Assembly: GCF_008923365.1 (NCBI RefSeq)
Contig: NZ_WBMR01000054.1
Coordinates: forward strand, 1 to 48,701
Reading direction: 5' to 3'
DNA: 48,701 nt
From: Actinomadura montaniterrae
GTDB lineage: Bacteria; Actinomycetota; Actinomycetes; Streptosporangiales; Streptosporangiaceae
Below the pieces are notes generated by a model, which ran no database searches, was not told where the DNA came from, and was given only the letters and a program-made list of their open reading frames with translations. A program made the position numbers and the translations under genes. Of this stretch, positions 1-7,669 are shown one piece after another. Position 1 is the stretch's first letter, and each line of letters starts with the position of its first letter.

Positions 1-321
1 CTGCGCGCGGCGCCGCTCGCCGCGCTCCCGGCCGCCCGCGAGGCGCTCCTGCAGCGCCCGCAGGTCGCCGCGCCCGGCGGCGGCGAACAGCGGTGCCAGC
101 TCCCGGTGCTCGGCCTCCAGCCGGTCGATCAGCTTGCGGTACTTCAGCTGGCCGCGCGCCCGCCGCCAGCACTGCCGCACCTGCTTCACCCGCGCCTCGA
201 CGCCCGGCCCGGACAGCGGGTCGGCCAGCGCGTACCGGACGCGCAGGTCCTCGGGCGGCTGGTCGCCCGCGGCCCGCGCCGGCTCCAGCACCTCCCGCCG
301 GTACTCCTCGTCGAACGTCAC
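1..321 (-). CDS. Unknown protein, third gene of the chaperone operon (C-terminus cut by window edge)
   Basis: The minus-strand reading frame stays open from a GTG at 321 to the window edge, giving 107 residues that begin VTFDEEYRREVLEPARAAG. I do not recognise a named domain. The visible part is strongly charged and looks alpha-helical, with many Arg and Glu residues and one Trp. An in-frame TGA at 343-345 means the start must lie within about 20 bases of the chosen GTG, and a GAGGG stretch lies upstream of it. It starts 16 bp after the Hsp70 gene stop, so it is almost certainly co-transcribed with grpE and the Hsp70 gene. A role as co-chaperone or client adaptor is inferred from position only. 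Confidence 0.6.
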   Translation of the reverse strand, partial: MTFDEEYRREVLEPARAAGDQPPEDLRVRYALADPLSGPGVEARVKQVRQCWRRARGQLKYRKLIDRLEAEHRELAPLFAAAGRGDLRALQERLAGGRERGERRRAQ

Positions 322-337
322 CGCGGCGCGCCGGCCC

Positions 338-1921
338 TCAGCTCACCTGGACCCGGGAGAGGGCCTTGCGGGAGCGCTCGACCTCCTCCTCGGACATCCC
401 CCCGACGTCCACCTTCAGCTCCAGCCGCTCGCCGGACTCCTTCTCCACGGCCGTCACGTTCAGCAGCCCCGACGCGTCGAGCGCGAACGTCACGCCGATC
501 GGCCAGCCCGCCTTCTTGCCCGGCGGGACGCGGATCTCCCCGGTCGCGATCTCGGTGTTGTCGATCAGCTCGGCGGACTCGACGCTGCCCGCCTGCTCCA
601 TCACCCGGACGTCGGCGGAGGTCTGGTCGTCGTAGACGGTGAAGAAGTCCTCGGTGCGGGCCGCCGGCAGCTCGTCGTTGGCGTGCACGAGGTGCGCGAC
701 GTGCTCGGCGCCGGAGTCGCGGTCGACCACGACGATCCCGAACGCGTGCGAGGCGACCGTGCGGATCTGCCGCCCGGCGATCTGCTTCTGCTGCTCGGCC
801 GACAGCCCCGCCCGGCTCGCCATCTCCTCCGCGCGCTCGGCGGCGCCCTCCCGCATCAGCCGCCGGTAGGTCTCCTCGAACGCGTACAGCGCGGCGCCCT
901 TCGCGACGGCGAGGTCCGGGTCCTGCAGCCGCGGCGACAGCCCCAGCTCGGTCTCCAGCCGCGACGCGACCACCGGCATCTTCGTGGACCCGCCGACCAG
1001 CACCAGGTCGTCGTAGTCGTGCACGCCCTTCTCGGCGGCGGTCGACAGCGTCCGCCCGGTGATCTCCACGGTGCGGTCGAGCAGGTCCTTGGTCAGCTCC
1101 TCCAGCTTCTCCCGCGTCACCTCGATCGCCGCGACCCGCCCGGCGTGCATCACCCGGACGGTGTGCGCCGTGCGGGTCGTGAGCGCCTTCTTGGCGTCCT
1201 CGGCGTCGCGGCGCAGCTGCTGCTCGGTCTGCTTGTCGTCGAGCGGGTCGCCCGCGTCGGGGTGCTCGGCGCGGAACCGCTCCGCCAGGTACTCCACCAG
1301 CCGCGCGTCCCAGTCGGCGCCGCCGAGCTCGTGGTCGCCGTCGGTGCAGATCACCTCGATGTGCCCGCCGCGCAGCGCGATGACGGTCGTGTCGAACGTG
1401 CCGCCGCCGAGGTCGTAGACCAGGATCGTCCGGTCGGCGTCGGGGTTCAGCACCCCGTAGGTGATCGCGGCGGCGATCGGCTCGGACACGATGTCGATGA
1501 CGTTCAGCCCCGCGATCCGGCCCGCCTTGCGGGTCGCGTCCCGCTCCGCCGCGCCGAAGTACGCCGGGACGGTGATGACGACGTCCCGGGTCTCCTCGCC
1601 CGTCGTCGTCCGCGCGTCCGTCGCGAGCTTCAGCAGGATGAACGCCGACAGCTCCTCGGGGGTGAAGTCGATCCCGTGGATCGGGCGGGTGACGTCCCGG
1701 CCCATGTCGCGCTTGATCAGGCTGACGACGTTGTCGGGCTCCAGCACCGCGGTGTCCTTCGCGGTGGCGCCGACGACGACGTTCTCGCCGCTCTCGAAGT
1801 ACACCACCGACGGCGTGGTGTCGGTGCCCTCCAGGTTCCGCAGGACCGCCGGCCGCCCCACGTCGTCGATGGAGGCAATGCAGGAGTACGTGGTTCCCAG
1901 GTCGATCCCGTAGACAGCCAT
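338..1921 (-). CDS. Short Hsp70 (DnaK-family) chaperone without the alpha-helical lid
   Basis: This is an ATP-dependent chaperone of 527 residues. The nucleotide-binding domain is clear: phosphate-1 loop GIDLGTTYSC at the N-terminus, the phosphate-2 motif VYDLGGGTFDTTVI near residue 195, and the adenosine motif LVGGSTKMPVV near residue 310. The chain ends right after the beta-sandwich substrate domain (ending VEKESGERLELKVDVGG plus a short helix). It therefore lacks most of the C-terminal lid and acidic tail of a roughly 620-residue DnaK. The start is the ATG at 1921, preceded by GAGAGG; an upstream in-frame ATG at 1936 overlaps the grpE end and has poorer spacing. It lies 7 bp downstream of the grpE-like gene. 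The lid-less form suggests a specialised paralogue rather than the main DnaK. Confidence 0.9.
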   Translation of the reverse strand: MAVYGIDLGTTYSCIASIDDVGRPAVLRNLEGTDTTPSVVYFESGENVVVGATAKDTAVLEPDNVVSLIKRDMGRDVTRPIHGIDFTPEELSAFILLKLATDARTTTGEETRDVVITVPAYFGAAERDATRKAGRIAGLNVIDIVSEPIAAAITYGVLNPDADRTILVYDLGGGTFDTTVIALRGGHIEVICTDGDHELGGADWDARLVEYLAERFRAEHPDAGDPLDDKQTEQQLRRDAEDAKKALTTRTAHTVRVMHAGRVAAIEVTREKLEELTKDLLDRTVEITGRTLSTAAEKGVHDYDDLVLVGGSTKMPVVASRLETELGLSPRLQDPDLAVAKGAALYAFEETYRRLMREGAAERAEEMASRAGLSAEQQKQIAGRQIRTVASHAFGIVVVDRDSGAEHVAHLVHANDELPAARTEDFFTVYDDQTSADVRVMEQAGSVESAELIDNTEIATGEIRVPPGKKAGWPIGVTFALDASGLLNVTAVEKESGERLELKVDVGGMSEEEVERSRKALSRVQVS

Positions 1922-1928
1922 GTCCCTC

Positions 1929-2753
1929 TCACCCATCGGTGCCGAGTCGGTTGTTCGTCGTCTCGCCGCGGCCGGCCGCGCGGTGGCGGCCCGACCCGGC
2001 CCTCGCGGCGGGCTCGGCGCGGTCCGCGGTGCCGTTCGCCGTGCCGTTCGCGGTGCCGTTCGCGGTGCCGTTCGCGGCCGGGTCGAGGCGGCCGACGCTG
2101 ACCGCCGCCTTGCGCAGCACCTTGCCGCCCTGCTCGAAGCCGTCCGCCTGCACGCCGGTCACCAGGCCGTCGCGGCCCGGGTCGGTGACCGGGGTGACGG
2201 CGACGGGCCGGTGCCGGGACGCGTCGTACGGCTCGCCGGGCGCCACGCCGAACCGCTCGACGCCGAGCCGGGCGAGCGCGTCGGCGACGTCGTCGGCGAC
2301 GGCGCCGAGCAGCCCGGCGGTGCGGACCGGGTCGGGCGGCTCCGCGGCGCCCGGCCCCGCCAGCCGGTCGGCCTCGCGGCGGGCCTGGTCGTGCAGCCGG
2401 TACAGCGCGGTCCGGACGGGCTCCAGCATCGCCTGCAGCTCCCCGCGCCGCAGCCGCTGGTTCTCCTCGTGGAGCCGGTCGATGACCGCCTCCCGGTGCG
2501 CGGCGCGCTCGTGCTCGCGGTCCAGCCGCGCGGTCAGCGCCGCGAGGGCGTCTCTGATCTCGGCCTCGAACGCGGCGCGGCCCTCCCCCGCGACCTCGGC
2601 GGACACCGCCTGGGGCGCGGCCACGGGCGCGGCCACGGACGCGGCCTCGGGCGCCGTCCCGGCGGGCGCGGAGGCGCCGTCCGCCCCCGGCACGGCGCCG
2701 TCCATGCCGGAGTCGGCCCCGTCGTTGACTGTGCGATCCCCGTCGCTCGACAC
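1929..2753 (-). CDS. grpE: GrpE-like nucleotide exchange factor
   Basis: This 274-residue protein has an Ala/Pro/Gly-rich disordered N-terminus (about 1-58). A long charged coiled coil follows at about 59-130 (containing EAEIRDALAALTARLDREHE), then a small beta domain with FGVAPGEPYDASRH and a GLVTGVQADGFEQGGKVLRKA segment typical of the GrpE C-terminal head. A low-complexity tail carries a tandem NGTA repeat. The start is a GTG at 2753, preceded by AAGGTG. The gene leads the operon in front of the Hsp70 gene, which is the expected partner. No HspR (HAIR) or CIRCE operator is visible upstream. The long divergent tail suggests a GrpE specialised for the neighbouring short Hsp70. Confidence 0.85.
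   Translation of the reverse strand: MSSDGDRTVNDGADSGMDGAVPGADGASAPAGTAPEAASVAAPVAAPQAVSAEVAGEGRAAFEAEIRDALAALTARLDREHERAAHREAVIDRLHEENQRLRRGELQAMLEPVRTALYRLHDQARREADRLAGPGAAEPPDPVRTAGLLGAVADDVADALARLGVERFGVAPGEPYDASRHRPVAVTPVTDPGRDGLVTGVQADGFEQGGKVLRKAAVSVGRLDPAANGTANGTANGTANGTADRAEPAARAGSGRHRAAGRGETTNNRLGTDG
2029..2076 (+). repeat. Four tandem copies of a 12-bp repeat inside grpE
   Basis: Four consecutive 12-bp units of GTGCCGTTCGCS occur here. Read on the minus strand they encode an Asn-Gly-Thr-Ala repeat in the disordered GrpE tail. Units 2-4 are identical and unit 1 differs only at its last base. Such an array can change length by slippage without breaking the frame. Confidence 0.9.
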
Positions 2754-2932
2754 GTGCAGTCACCTTAATGATGAGGCGGCAGAGGCGATAGGTCTGCTGT
2801 TGACCTTCATTGGACTCTAGTTTGACGCCTCCCCGCCGTTCCAGCACCGACTTCTTCGCGTCGACACGAATGGGTAACACGTGGGAAACGGGTCTCCCGG
2901 AAGCTGAGGGGACATGGAAGAAGGAGGTGGCG
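2754..2932. promoter_or_regulatory. Divergent intergenic region between the chaperone operon and the ACT-domain gene
   Basis: These 179 bp separate two divergently transcribed genes and must hold both promoters. The section 2760-2830 is AT-richer than its surroundings and includes TTGACC at 2800-2805, a possible plus-strand -35 element, but no convincing -10 follows. I searched by eye for the HspR motif (CTTGAGT-N7-ACTCAAG) and for CIRCE and found neither. A strong AAGGAGG ribosome-binding site closes the region at 2921-2927. Confidence 0.4.
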
Positions 2933-3571
2933 ATGTTGCTGCGGATCCGCGTCCGGCTGCCCGACCGTCCGGGCTCGCTGGGCCAGGTGGCGCGCACGCT
3001 GGGCGCCGCGGGCGCCGACGTGGCGCAGATGGCGGTGCTGGAGCGCGACAACGGGCGGGCCCTGGACGACTTCACCGTGACGTGGCCCGCGGGCGCGGGC
3101 GTCGAGCGGCTGCGCGACGGGCTCGGCTCGGTGAACGGGGTGGAGATCGTCGGCATCTGGCCGACCGTCGAGCCGCAGGGCGCCCACCCGGACGCCGCCG
3201 TGATCGGGCAGGTCGCGGCGGTGCCCGAGCGCGGCGCGGCGACGCTGGCCGACGCCGTGCCCGGCATCCTCAGCGCCGACTGGGCGGGGATCGCCGAGCT
3301 GGGGGAGCAGGACGCGGCGGTGCTGGTGCACGCCAGCGTCGGCGGGCTGACCGGCGCCGAGCTGCCGGTGCTGCCGCCGCTGCGGCCGCGCGCCTTCGCC
3401 GGGGCGGACGGCACCGAGTACGCGGTCTGCCCGCTGTCGGAGGGGCGCGCCGCGCTGGTCGTCGCGCGCAAGGGCGCGCCGCCGTTCCACCGGACGGAGG
3501 TGCTGCGGCTGGAGCAGCTGGTGAACGCGGCGGAGGCGGTGCTGGCCACCGATCTCGTCCGGACGTCGTGA
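2933..3571 (+). CDS. ACT-domain amino-acid-sensing protein
   Basis: This 212-residue protein has an N-terminal ACT domain at about 1-76. It starts LLRIRVRLPDRPGSLGQVAR, the usual beta strand followed by the DRPG-L ligand-binding turn, and ends its first repeat with GVEIVGIWP. Residues 85-200 form a second, less clear domain with GTEYAVCPLSEGRAALVVAR, possibly a GAF-like fold. ACT domains bind amino acids and regulate enzymes or transcription in trans. No catalytic domain is attached. The start is the ATG at 2933, five bases after AGGAGG; an upstream in-frame start at 2810 would add 41 unlikely residues. The gene stands alone, 75 bp ahead of an acyl-CoA synthetase gene. Confidence 0.75.
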   Translation: MLLRIRVRLPDRPGSLGQVARTLGAAGADVAQMAVLERDNGRALDDFTVTWPAGAGVERLRDGLGSVNGVEIVGIWPTVEPQGAHPDAAVIGQVAAVPERGAATLADAVPGILSADWAGIAELGEQDAAVLVHASVGGLTGAELPVLPPLRPRAFAGADGTEYAVCPLSEGRAALVVARKGAPPFHRTEVLRLEQLVNAAEAVLATDLVRTS

Positions 3572-3646
3572 CCCGGCTCTGGCCATCGCGGCGCGGAAAG
3601 TTCTAGAGTCGAATTCTAGGATTTGTCCCGTTCCAGGAGGCGACCG

Positions 3647-5197
3647 ATGGCCGAACTGCTCCGCCCGCACGCCGACGCCCGTCCGGACGAGCCCGCGCTG
3701 ACCGACGAGCGCGGCACCACCACCTGGCGCGAGCTCGACGCCAGGACCGACCGGCTGGCGAACGCGCTGCGCGGCCTGGGGCCGGCCACCGGCGACGTGA
3801 TCGCGATCCACTCCGGCAACCGCCGCGAGTTCTTCGAGGCCATGTGCGCCGCCGGGCACATCGGCCTGCGCTACGTCCTGGTCAACTGGCACTGGACGGC
3901 GGACGAGCTGCGCTACGTCCTCCAGGACGCGGGGGCCCGCGTGCTGTTCACCGAGGACGCCTTCGGGGACGTCGCGCGCGAGGCGTCCGCCGGCCTCGGC
4001 CTCACCGCCCGCGTCGCGTTCGGCGAGCCGGTCGACGGCTTCACCCCGTACGAGGAGTTCCTCGCGACGGGCGCCGAGGAGGAGATCGCGGACCCGTCCA
4101 CGGGGCTGCCGATGTTCTACACCTCCGGCACCACCGGCCGTCCGAAGGGCGTCACCCGCAAGCTCACCGACGCGGGCGGGCCGATCGAGAACGCGCGGCT
4201 GCTCGGCGACCTGATGGCGGGCGTCCTGCAGATCCCCGAGCAGGGCCGCACCCTGCTCGTCGGGCCCGTCTACCACTCGGCGCAGTGGCTGTGGTCGCAC
4301 GTGTTCCTGCTCGGCGGGCGGTCGGTGGTGATGCGCCGCGGCTTCGACGCCGCCGAGACGCTGCGGCTCATCGACGAGCACGCGATCACGAACGTCCACC
4401 TGGTGCCGACCCAGTTCGTCCGGCTGCTGCGGCTGGACGAGGCGACCCGCAAGGCGTTCGACGGCTCCTCCCTGAAGGCGGTGTGGCACGGCGCCGCGCC
4501 GTGCTCCCCGGACGTCAAGCGCGCGATGATCGACTGGTTCGGCCCGATCGTGCACGAGTACTACGGGTCCACCGAGGCGTCGGTGAACAGCGTGATCACC
4601 GCGTCCGAGTGGCTGGAGCGGCCCGGCAGCGTCGGCCGCCCGCTGCCCACCACCGAGGTGCACGTCCTGCGCGAGGACGGCGAGCCCGCCGCGCCGGGGG
4701 AGCGCGGCCAGATCTGGTTCCGCTACGCCAGCGGCGACGACGTGGAGTACTGGGGCGACGAGGAGAAGACCCGCTCGGTGCACCGCTCCGACGGGCTGTT
4801 CACCACCGGCGACGCCGGCTACCTCGACGAGGACGGCTACCTGTTCCTCGCCGACCGGGTCATCGACATGATCATCAGCGGCGGGGTGAACATCTACCCG
4901 GCCGAGATCGAGGGCGTGCTGATCACCCATCCCGCCGTCCGGGACGTGGCGGTGTTCGGCGTCCCGGACGAGGAGTTCGGCGAGCAGGTGAAGGCCGCCG
5001 TCGAGCTCGCCGACGGCGTGGAGCCGTCCGCCGCGCTCGCGGACGAGCTGATCGGGCACGTCCGCGCGTCCCTCGCCGGCTACAAGGCGCCGCGCTCGGT
5101 CGACTTCGTCGATGAGATGCCCCGCACTCCCACCGGCAAGCTCTACAAGCGCCTCCTCCGCGACCCCTACTGGCAGGACCGGGCGCAGAAGATCTAG
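3647..5197 (+). CDS. AMP-dependent acyl-CoA synthetase (FadD-like)
   Basis: This 516-residue ANL-family ligase activates a carboxylic acid as acyl-AMP and then acyl-CoA. The phosphate-binding motif FYTSGTTGRPKGV is near residue 160. The A5-like motif EYYGSTEAS is near 305, the hinge region has TGDAGYLDEDGYLF, and the C-terminal PTGKLYKR carries the catalytic lysine. It therefore has a complete C-terminal subdomain, unlike the A* protein of the NRPS cluster. The start is the ATG at 3647 after AGGAGG at 3635-3640. Two TTCTAG direct repeats 12 bp apart (3601-3606 and 3613-3618) lie just upstream. The stop overlaps the convergent PfkB gene in a shared CTAG. The substrate is unknown; its distance from the cluster argues against a role as lipid starter ligase. 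Confidence 0.88.
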   Translation: MAELLRPHADARPDEPALTDERGTTTWRELDARTDRLANALRGLGPATGDVIAIHSGNRREFFEAMCAAGHIGLRYVLVNWHWTADELRYVLQDAGARVLFTEDAFGDVAREASAGLGLTARVAFGEPVDGFTPYEEFLATGAEEEIADPSTGLPMFYTSGTTGRPKGVTRKLTDAGGPIENARLLGDLMAGVLQIPEQGRTLLVGPVYHSAQWLWSHVFLLGGRSVVMRRGFDAAETLRLIDEHAITNVHLVPTQFVRLLRLDEATRKAFDGSSLKAVWHGAAPCSPDVKRAMIDWFGPIVHEYYGSTEASVNSVITASEWLERPGSVGRPLPTTEVHVLREDGEPAAPGERGQIWFRYASGDDVEYWGDEEKTRSVHRSDGLFTTGDAGYLDEDGYLFLADRVIDMIISGGVNIYPAEIEGVLITHPAVRDVAVFGVPDEEFGEQVKAAVELADGVEPSAALADELIGHVRASLAGYKAPRSVDFVDEMPRTPTGKLYKRLLRDPYWQDRAQKI

Positions 5198-6114
5198 GCC
5201 AGCAAGGCCAGGACGGAGTCGAGGTCTTTGAGGCCGGCGTCGGAGCCGAGGCCCTGGGCGACGGTCGCGGCGGCGGCGGTGCCCCAGCGGGCCGACTCCA
5301 GGACGTCCTCGCCGCGGCCGAGGCCGGTGATGAACCCGGCGCAGTAGGCGTCGCCGCAGCCGGTGGTGTCGACGACCTCGACGGGCAGGACGGGCAGCCG
5401 GTGCACGCCGCCGGCGGTGGCGACGAGGCTGCCCTCCGCGCCGAGCGTGACGACCACCGTGGCGGGGCCCTCGGCGAGCAGGGCGCGCGCGGCCTTCTCC
5501 GGGTCGTCCTCGCCGGTCATCGCCGTGGCCTGCTCCTCGTTGGGCAGGAAGTGGTCGACGTGCGGCAGGAACGCGGCGGCGCCCCGCACCAGGTCGGGCA
5601 TGTTGGACAGCAGGTCCATGGTGACGACGGTGCCGGACGCGCGGGCCGCGTCGAGGGCGGCGAAGAACTCCGGGTCGTTCAGCCCGAACGTGACGTCGGG
5701 GCCGCCGAGGTGGACGGCGTTCGCGGCGGCGAGCAGGCCGGGCTCGACCGCGTGCGCGGTGAGGGTGAGGTTCGCGCCGGGGACGTGGAAGCTCGGCCGG
5801 CCGCCGTCCGGGCGGATCGGCAGGATCGACGCGCTGGTCTGCTCGGCGGTGCGGCGGACGAGGCCGGTGACGTCCACCCCGTTCCGGTTCATGATCGTGA
5901 CGAGCAGGTCGCCGAGGTCGTCGTCGCCGATCGCGCCGACCGAGACGACCCGGTTGCCGAGCCGGGCGAGCGCGACGGCGGTTCCGGCGGCGGCGCCGGC
6001 CGCGGTCACCCTGATCTGGTCGACGACCACGGTGTCCTGGCCGCCCGGGATGCCCTCGACGGGCCGGGCCAGCACGTCCAGGATGTGCGCTCCGACCGTG
6101 ACCACAGTTGCCAT
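5194..6114 (-). CDS. PfkB-family carbohydrate kinase
   Basis: This 306-residue sugar or nucleoside kinase of the ribokinase superfamily shows the N-terminal glycine-rich AAGAAAGTAVALARLGN segment. The C-terminal signature VVDTTGCGDAYCAGF contains the anion hole and catalytic Asp (DTTGxGD; Cys replaces the common Ala). The substrate is not readable from sequence. The gene diverges, over a 73-bp gap, from a class II aldolase gene. A kinase plus an aldolase is a classic way to phosphorylate and split a deoxy-sugar or sugar acid, so the two may share a substrate pathway. The start ATG at 6114 has GGGAG nine bases upstream. Its stop shares the bases CTAG with the acyl-CoA synthetase stop. Confidence 0.88.
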   Translation of the reverse strand: MATVVTVGAHILDVLARPVEGIPGGQDTVVVDQIRVTAAGAAAGTAVALARLGNRVVSVGAIGDDDLGDLLVTIMNRNGVDVTGLVRRTAEQTSASILPIRPDGGRPSFHVPGANLTLTAHAVEPGLLAAANAVHLGGPDVTFGLNDPEFFAALDAARASGTVVTMDLLSNMPDLVRGAAAFLPHVDHFLPNEEQATAMTGEDDPEKAARALLAEGPATVVVTLGAEGSLVATAGGVHRLPVLPVEVVDTTGCGDAYCAGFITGLGRGEDVLESARWGTAAAATVAQGLGSDAGLKDLDSVLALLA

Positions 6115-6187
6115 GCCGGGTTCTCCCTCGTGATCGTCAGGGCCGTAGCGTACGACGGGCAGGGGCTAGAACGTGAGAGGGATTCGC

Positions 6188-6832
6188 ATGTTGCTGGAGG
6201 ACGAGCGGCGCGCGCTGTGCGCGGTGGGCCGCAGGCTGGCCGAGACGGGCCTGGTGACGGGCGCGTCCGGCAACGTCAGCGTACGTTCGGGGGACCTGGT
6301 GGCGGTGACACCGGGCGGAATGATGCTCGACCGGATGCGGCCGGAGGACTGCCCGATCGTGAACCTCGACGCCCGGCTCGTCGAGGGCGACCGCGCGCCG
6401 TCGTCGGAGACGCCGATGCACCTCGCGCTGTACGCGGAGACGCCCGCGGCGGCGATCGTCCACACGCACTCGACGTACGGCGCCGTCGTCGCGACGACCA
6501 TGACCGAGCTGCCGCCGATCCACTACAACACGCTTTTGCTGGGCGGCGTGGTGAAGGTCGCCGAGTACGCCACCTACGGGACGCCGGAGCTGGCCGGGAA
6601 AGTGCGGGCCGCGATGGAGGGCGGCAAGCGCGCCGCGCTGATGGCCAACCACGGCGGCGTCACGATCGGCCGCGACCTGGACGAGGCGTACGAGAACGCG
6701 CGGCTGCTGGAGTGGCTGTGCGGGGTGTACGTGCGGGCCAAGATGATCGGCGAGCCGCGGATCCTGACCGACGAGCAGCTGACGAAGGTGGTCGAGCGGG
6801 GCCTCACGCCGCCCGAGTTCCCGCCTGTGTAA
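6188..6832 (+). CDS. Class II aldolase (L-fuculose-phosphate aldolase type)
   Basis: This 214-residue zinc aldolase or epimerase-fold protein has its expected metal ligands. A Glu sits in SSETPMH, paired His in IVHTHSTYGA and a further His in ANHGGVTIG. The N-terminal TGASGNVSVR motif binds the substrate phosphate in this family. It probably splits a phosphorylated ketose into dihydroxyacetone phosphate and an aldehyde. I chose the ATG at 6188, which follows GAGAGGG at 6175-6181; a GTG at 6173 is an alternative adding five residues. It is divergent from the PfkB kinase, a plausible supplier of its phosphorylated substrate. A 16-bp interrupted palindrome follows its stop. Confidence 0.85.
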   Translation: MLLEDERRALCAVGRRLAETGLVTGASGNVSVRSGDLVAVTPGGMMLDRMRPEDCPIVNLDARLVEGDRAPSSETPMHLALYAETPAAAIVHTHSTYGAVVATTMTELPPIHYNTLLLGGVVKVAEYATYGTPELAGKVRAAMEGGKRAALMANHGGVTIGRDLDEAYENARLLEWLCGVYVRAKMIGEPRILTDEQLTKVVERGLTPPEFPPV

Positions 6833-6848
6833 CCTAGCGCTTGCTAGG
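6833..6848. promoter_or_regulatory. Inverted repeat CCTAGC-GCTT-GCTAGG between aldolase and crotonase genes
   Basis: There are six-base perfect arms with a four-base centre. The repeat starts directly after the aldolase stop and ends seven bases before the crotonase ribosome-binding site. The spacing suits a dimeric repressor site (TetR type) controlling the crotonase gene better than a terminator, since no T-run follows. CTAG is otherwise scarce in such GC-rich DNA. Function is inferred. Confidence 0.5.
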
Positions 6849-6865
6849 CCACCCAGGAGGTCCCG

Positions 6866-7669
6866 TTGCCGTTCGTCCTGATCGACAAGCCGCGCCCGCA
6901 CGTCACGCTCATCACCCTCAACCGGCCCGAGCGGATGAACGCGATGGCGTTCGACGTCATGGTGCCCTTCCGCGAGGCACTCGAAGAGGTGAGCCGCGAC
7001 AACGACACCCGCGCCGTCGTCATCACCGGCGCCGGGCGCGGCTTCTGCTCCGGCGCCGACCTGGAGTCGGCCGGCGCGCCCCCCGGCATCGACGGGCTGA
7101 CGCTGTCGACGATCGCGCTGCGCTCCATGGAGCTGCTGGACGACGTCGTCCGCGCGATGCGCCGCGTCCACCAGCCGGTGATCGCGGCGATCAACGGGCC
7201 GGCGATCGGCGGCGGGATGTGCCTGAGCCTCGCCGCCGACATCCGGCTGGCGTCCGAGACCGCGCTGTTCCGCGCCGCCGGCATCAACAACGGGCTGACC
7301 GCGAGCGAGCTCGGCCTCAGCTACCTGCTGCCGCGCGCGATCGGCGCGTCCCGCGCGTTCGAGATCATGCTGTCGGGCCGGGACGTGGACGCCGCCGAGG
7401 CCGAGCGGATCGGCCTGGTCTCCCGCACCGTCCCCGGCGACAAGCTGCTCGGCGCCTGCTACGACCTCGCCGAGCGGATCGCCGGGTTCAGCCGTCCCGG
7501 CGTCGAGCTGACCAAGCGGTCGCTGTGGTCCGGGCTGGACGCGTCGAGCCTCGACGCGCACATGGGGCAGGAGGGCCTCGGCCAGCTGTACGTCCGGCTC
7601 ACCACGCAGAACTTCGACGAGGCGATCGCGGCGCGCAAGCAGAACCGCCCGCCGGACTTCAAGGACTGA
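6866..7669 (+). CDS. Crotonase-superfamily protein (enoyl-CoA hydratase/isomerase-like)
   Basis: This 267-residue protein has the crotonase fold: the oxyanion-hole strand GAGRGFCSGADLE near residue 52-64 and the second loop AINGPAIGGGMCLSLAAD. By my alignment to the classical hydratase, the two catalytic Glu positions are occupied by Cys (GGGMC) and Gly (AAGINNG). A different Glu occurs in ASELGLSYLLPR. It may therefore be an isomerase, hydrolase or a variant hydratase. The start is a TTG at 6866, supported by AGGAGG at 6855-6860; no ATG or GTG fits better. The gene overlaps the convergent membrane-protein gene by 11 bp. Confidence 0.82.
   Translation: MPFVLIDKPRPHVTLITLNRPERMNAMAFDVMVPFREALEEVSRDNDTRAVVITGAGRGFCSGADLESAGAPPGIDGLTLSTIALRSMELLDDVVRAMRRVHQPVIAAINGPAIGGGMCLSLAADIRLASETALFRAAGINNGLTASELGLSYLLPRAIGASRAFEIMLSGRDVDAAEAERIGLVSRTVPGDKLLGACYDLAERIAGFSRPGVELTKRSLWSGLDASSLDAHMGQEGLGQLYVRLTTQNFDEAIAARKQNRPPDFKD

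Noticed and set aside
2754..2932. HspR (HAIR) or CIRCE heat-shock operator
   Set aside because: Neither consensus is present on either strand by eye.
3647..5197. The acyl-CoA synthetase as the lipid-starter ligase of the NRPS
   Set aside because: It is about 13 kb from the NRPS genes, separated by many unrelated genes on both strands; nothing links it to the cluster.
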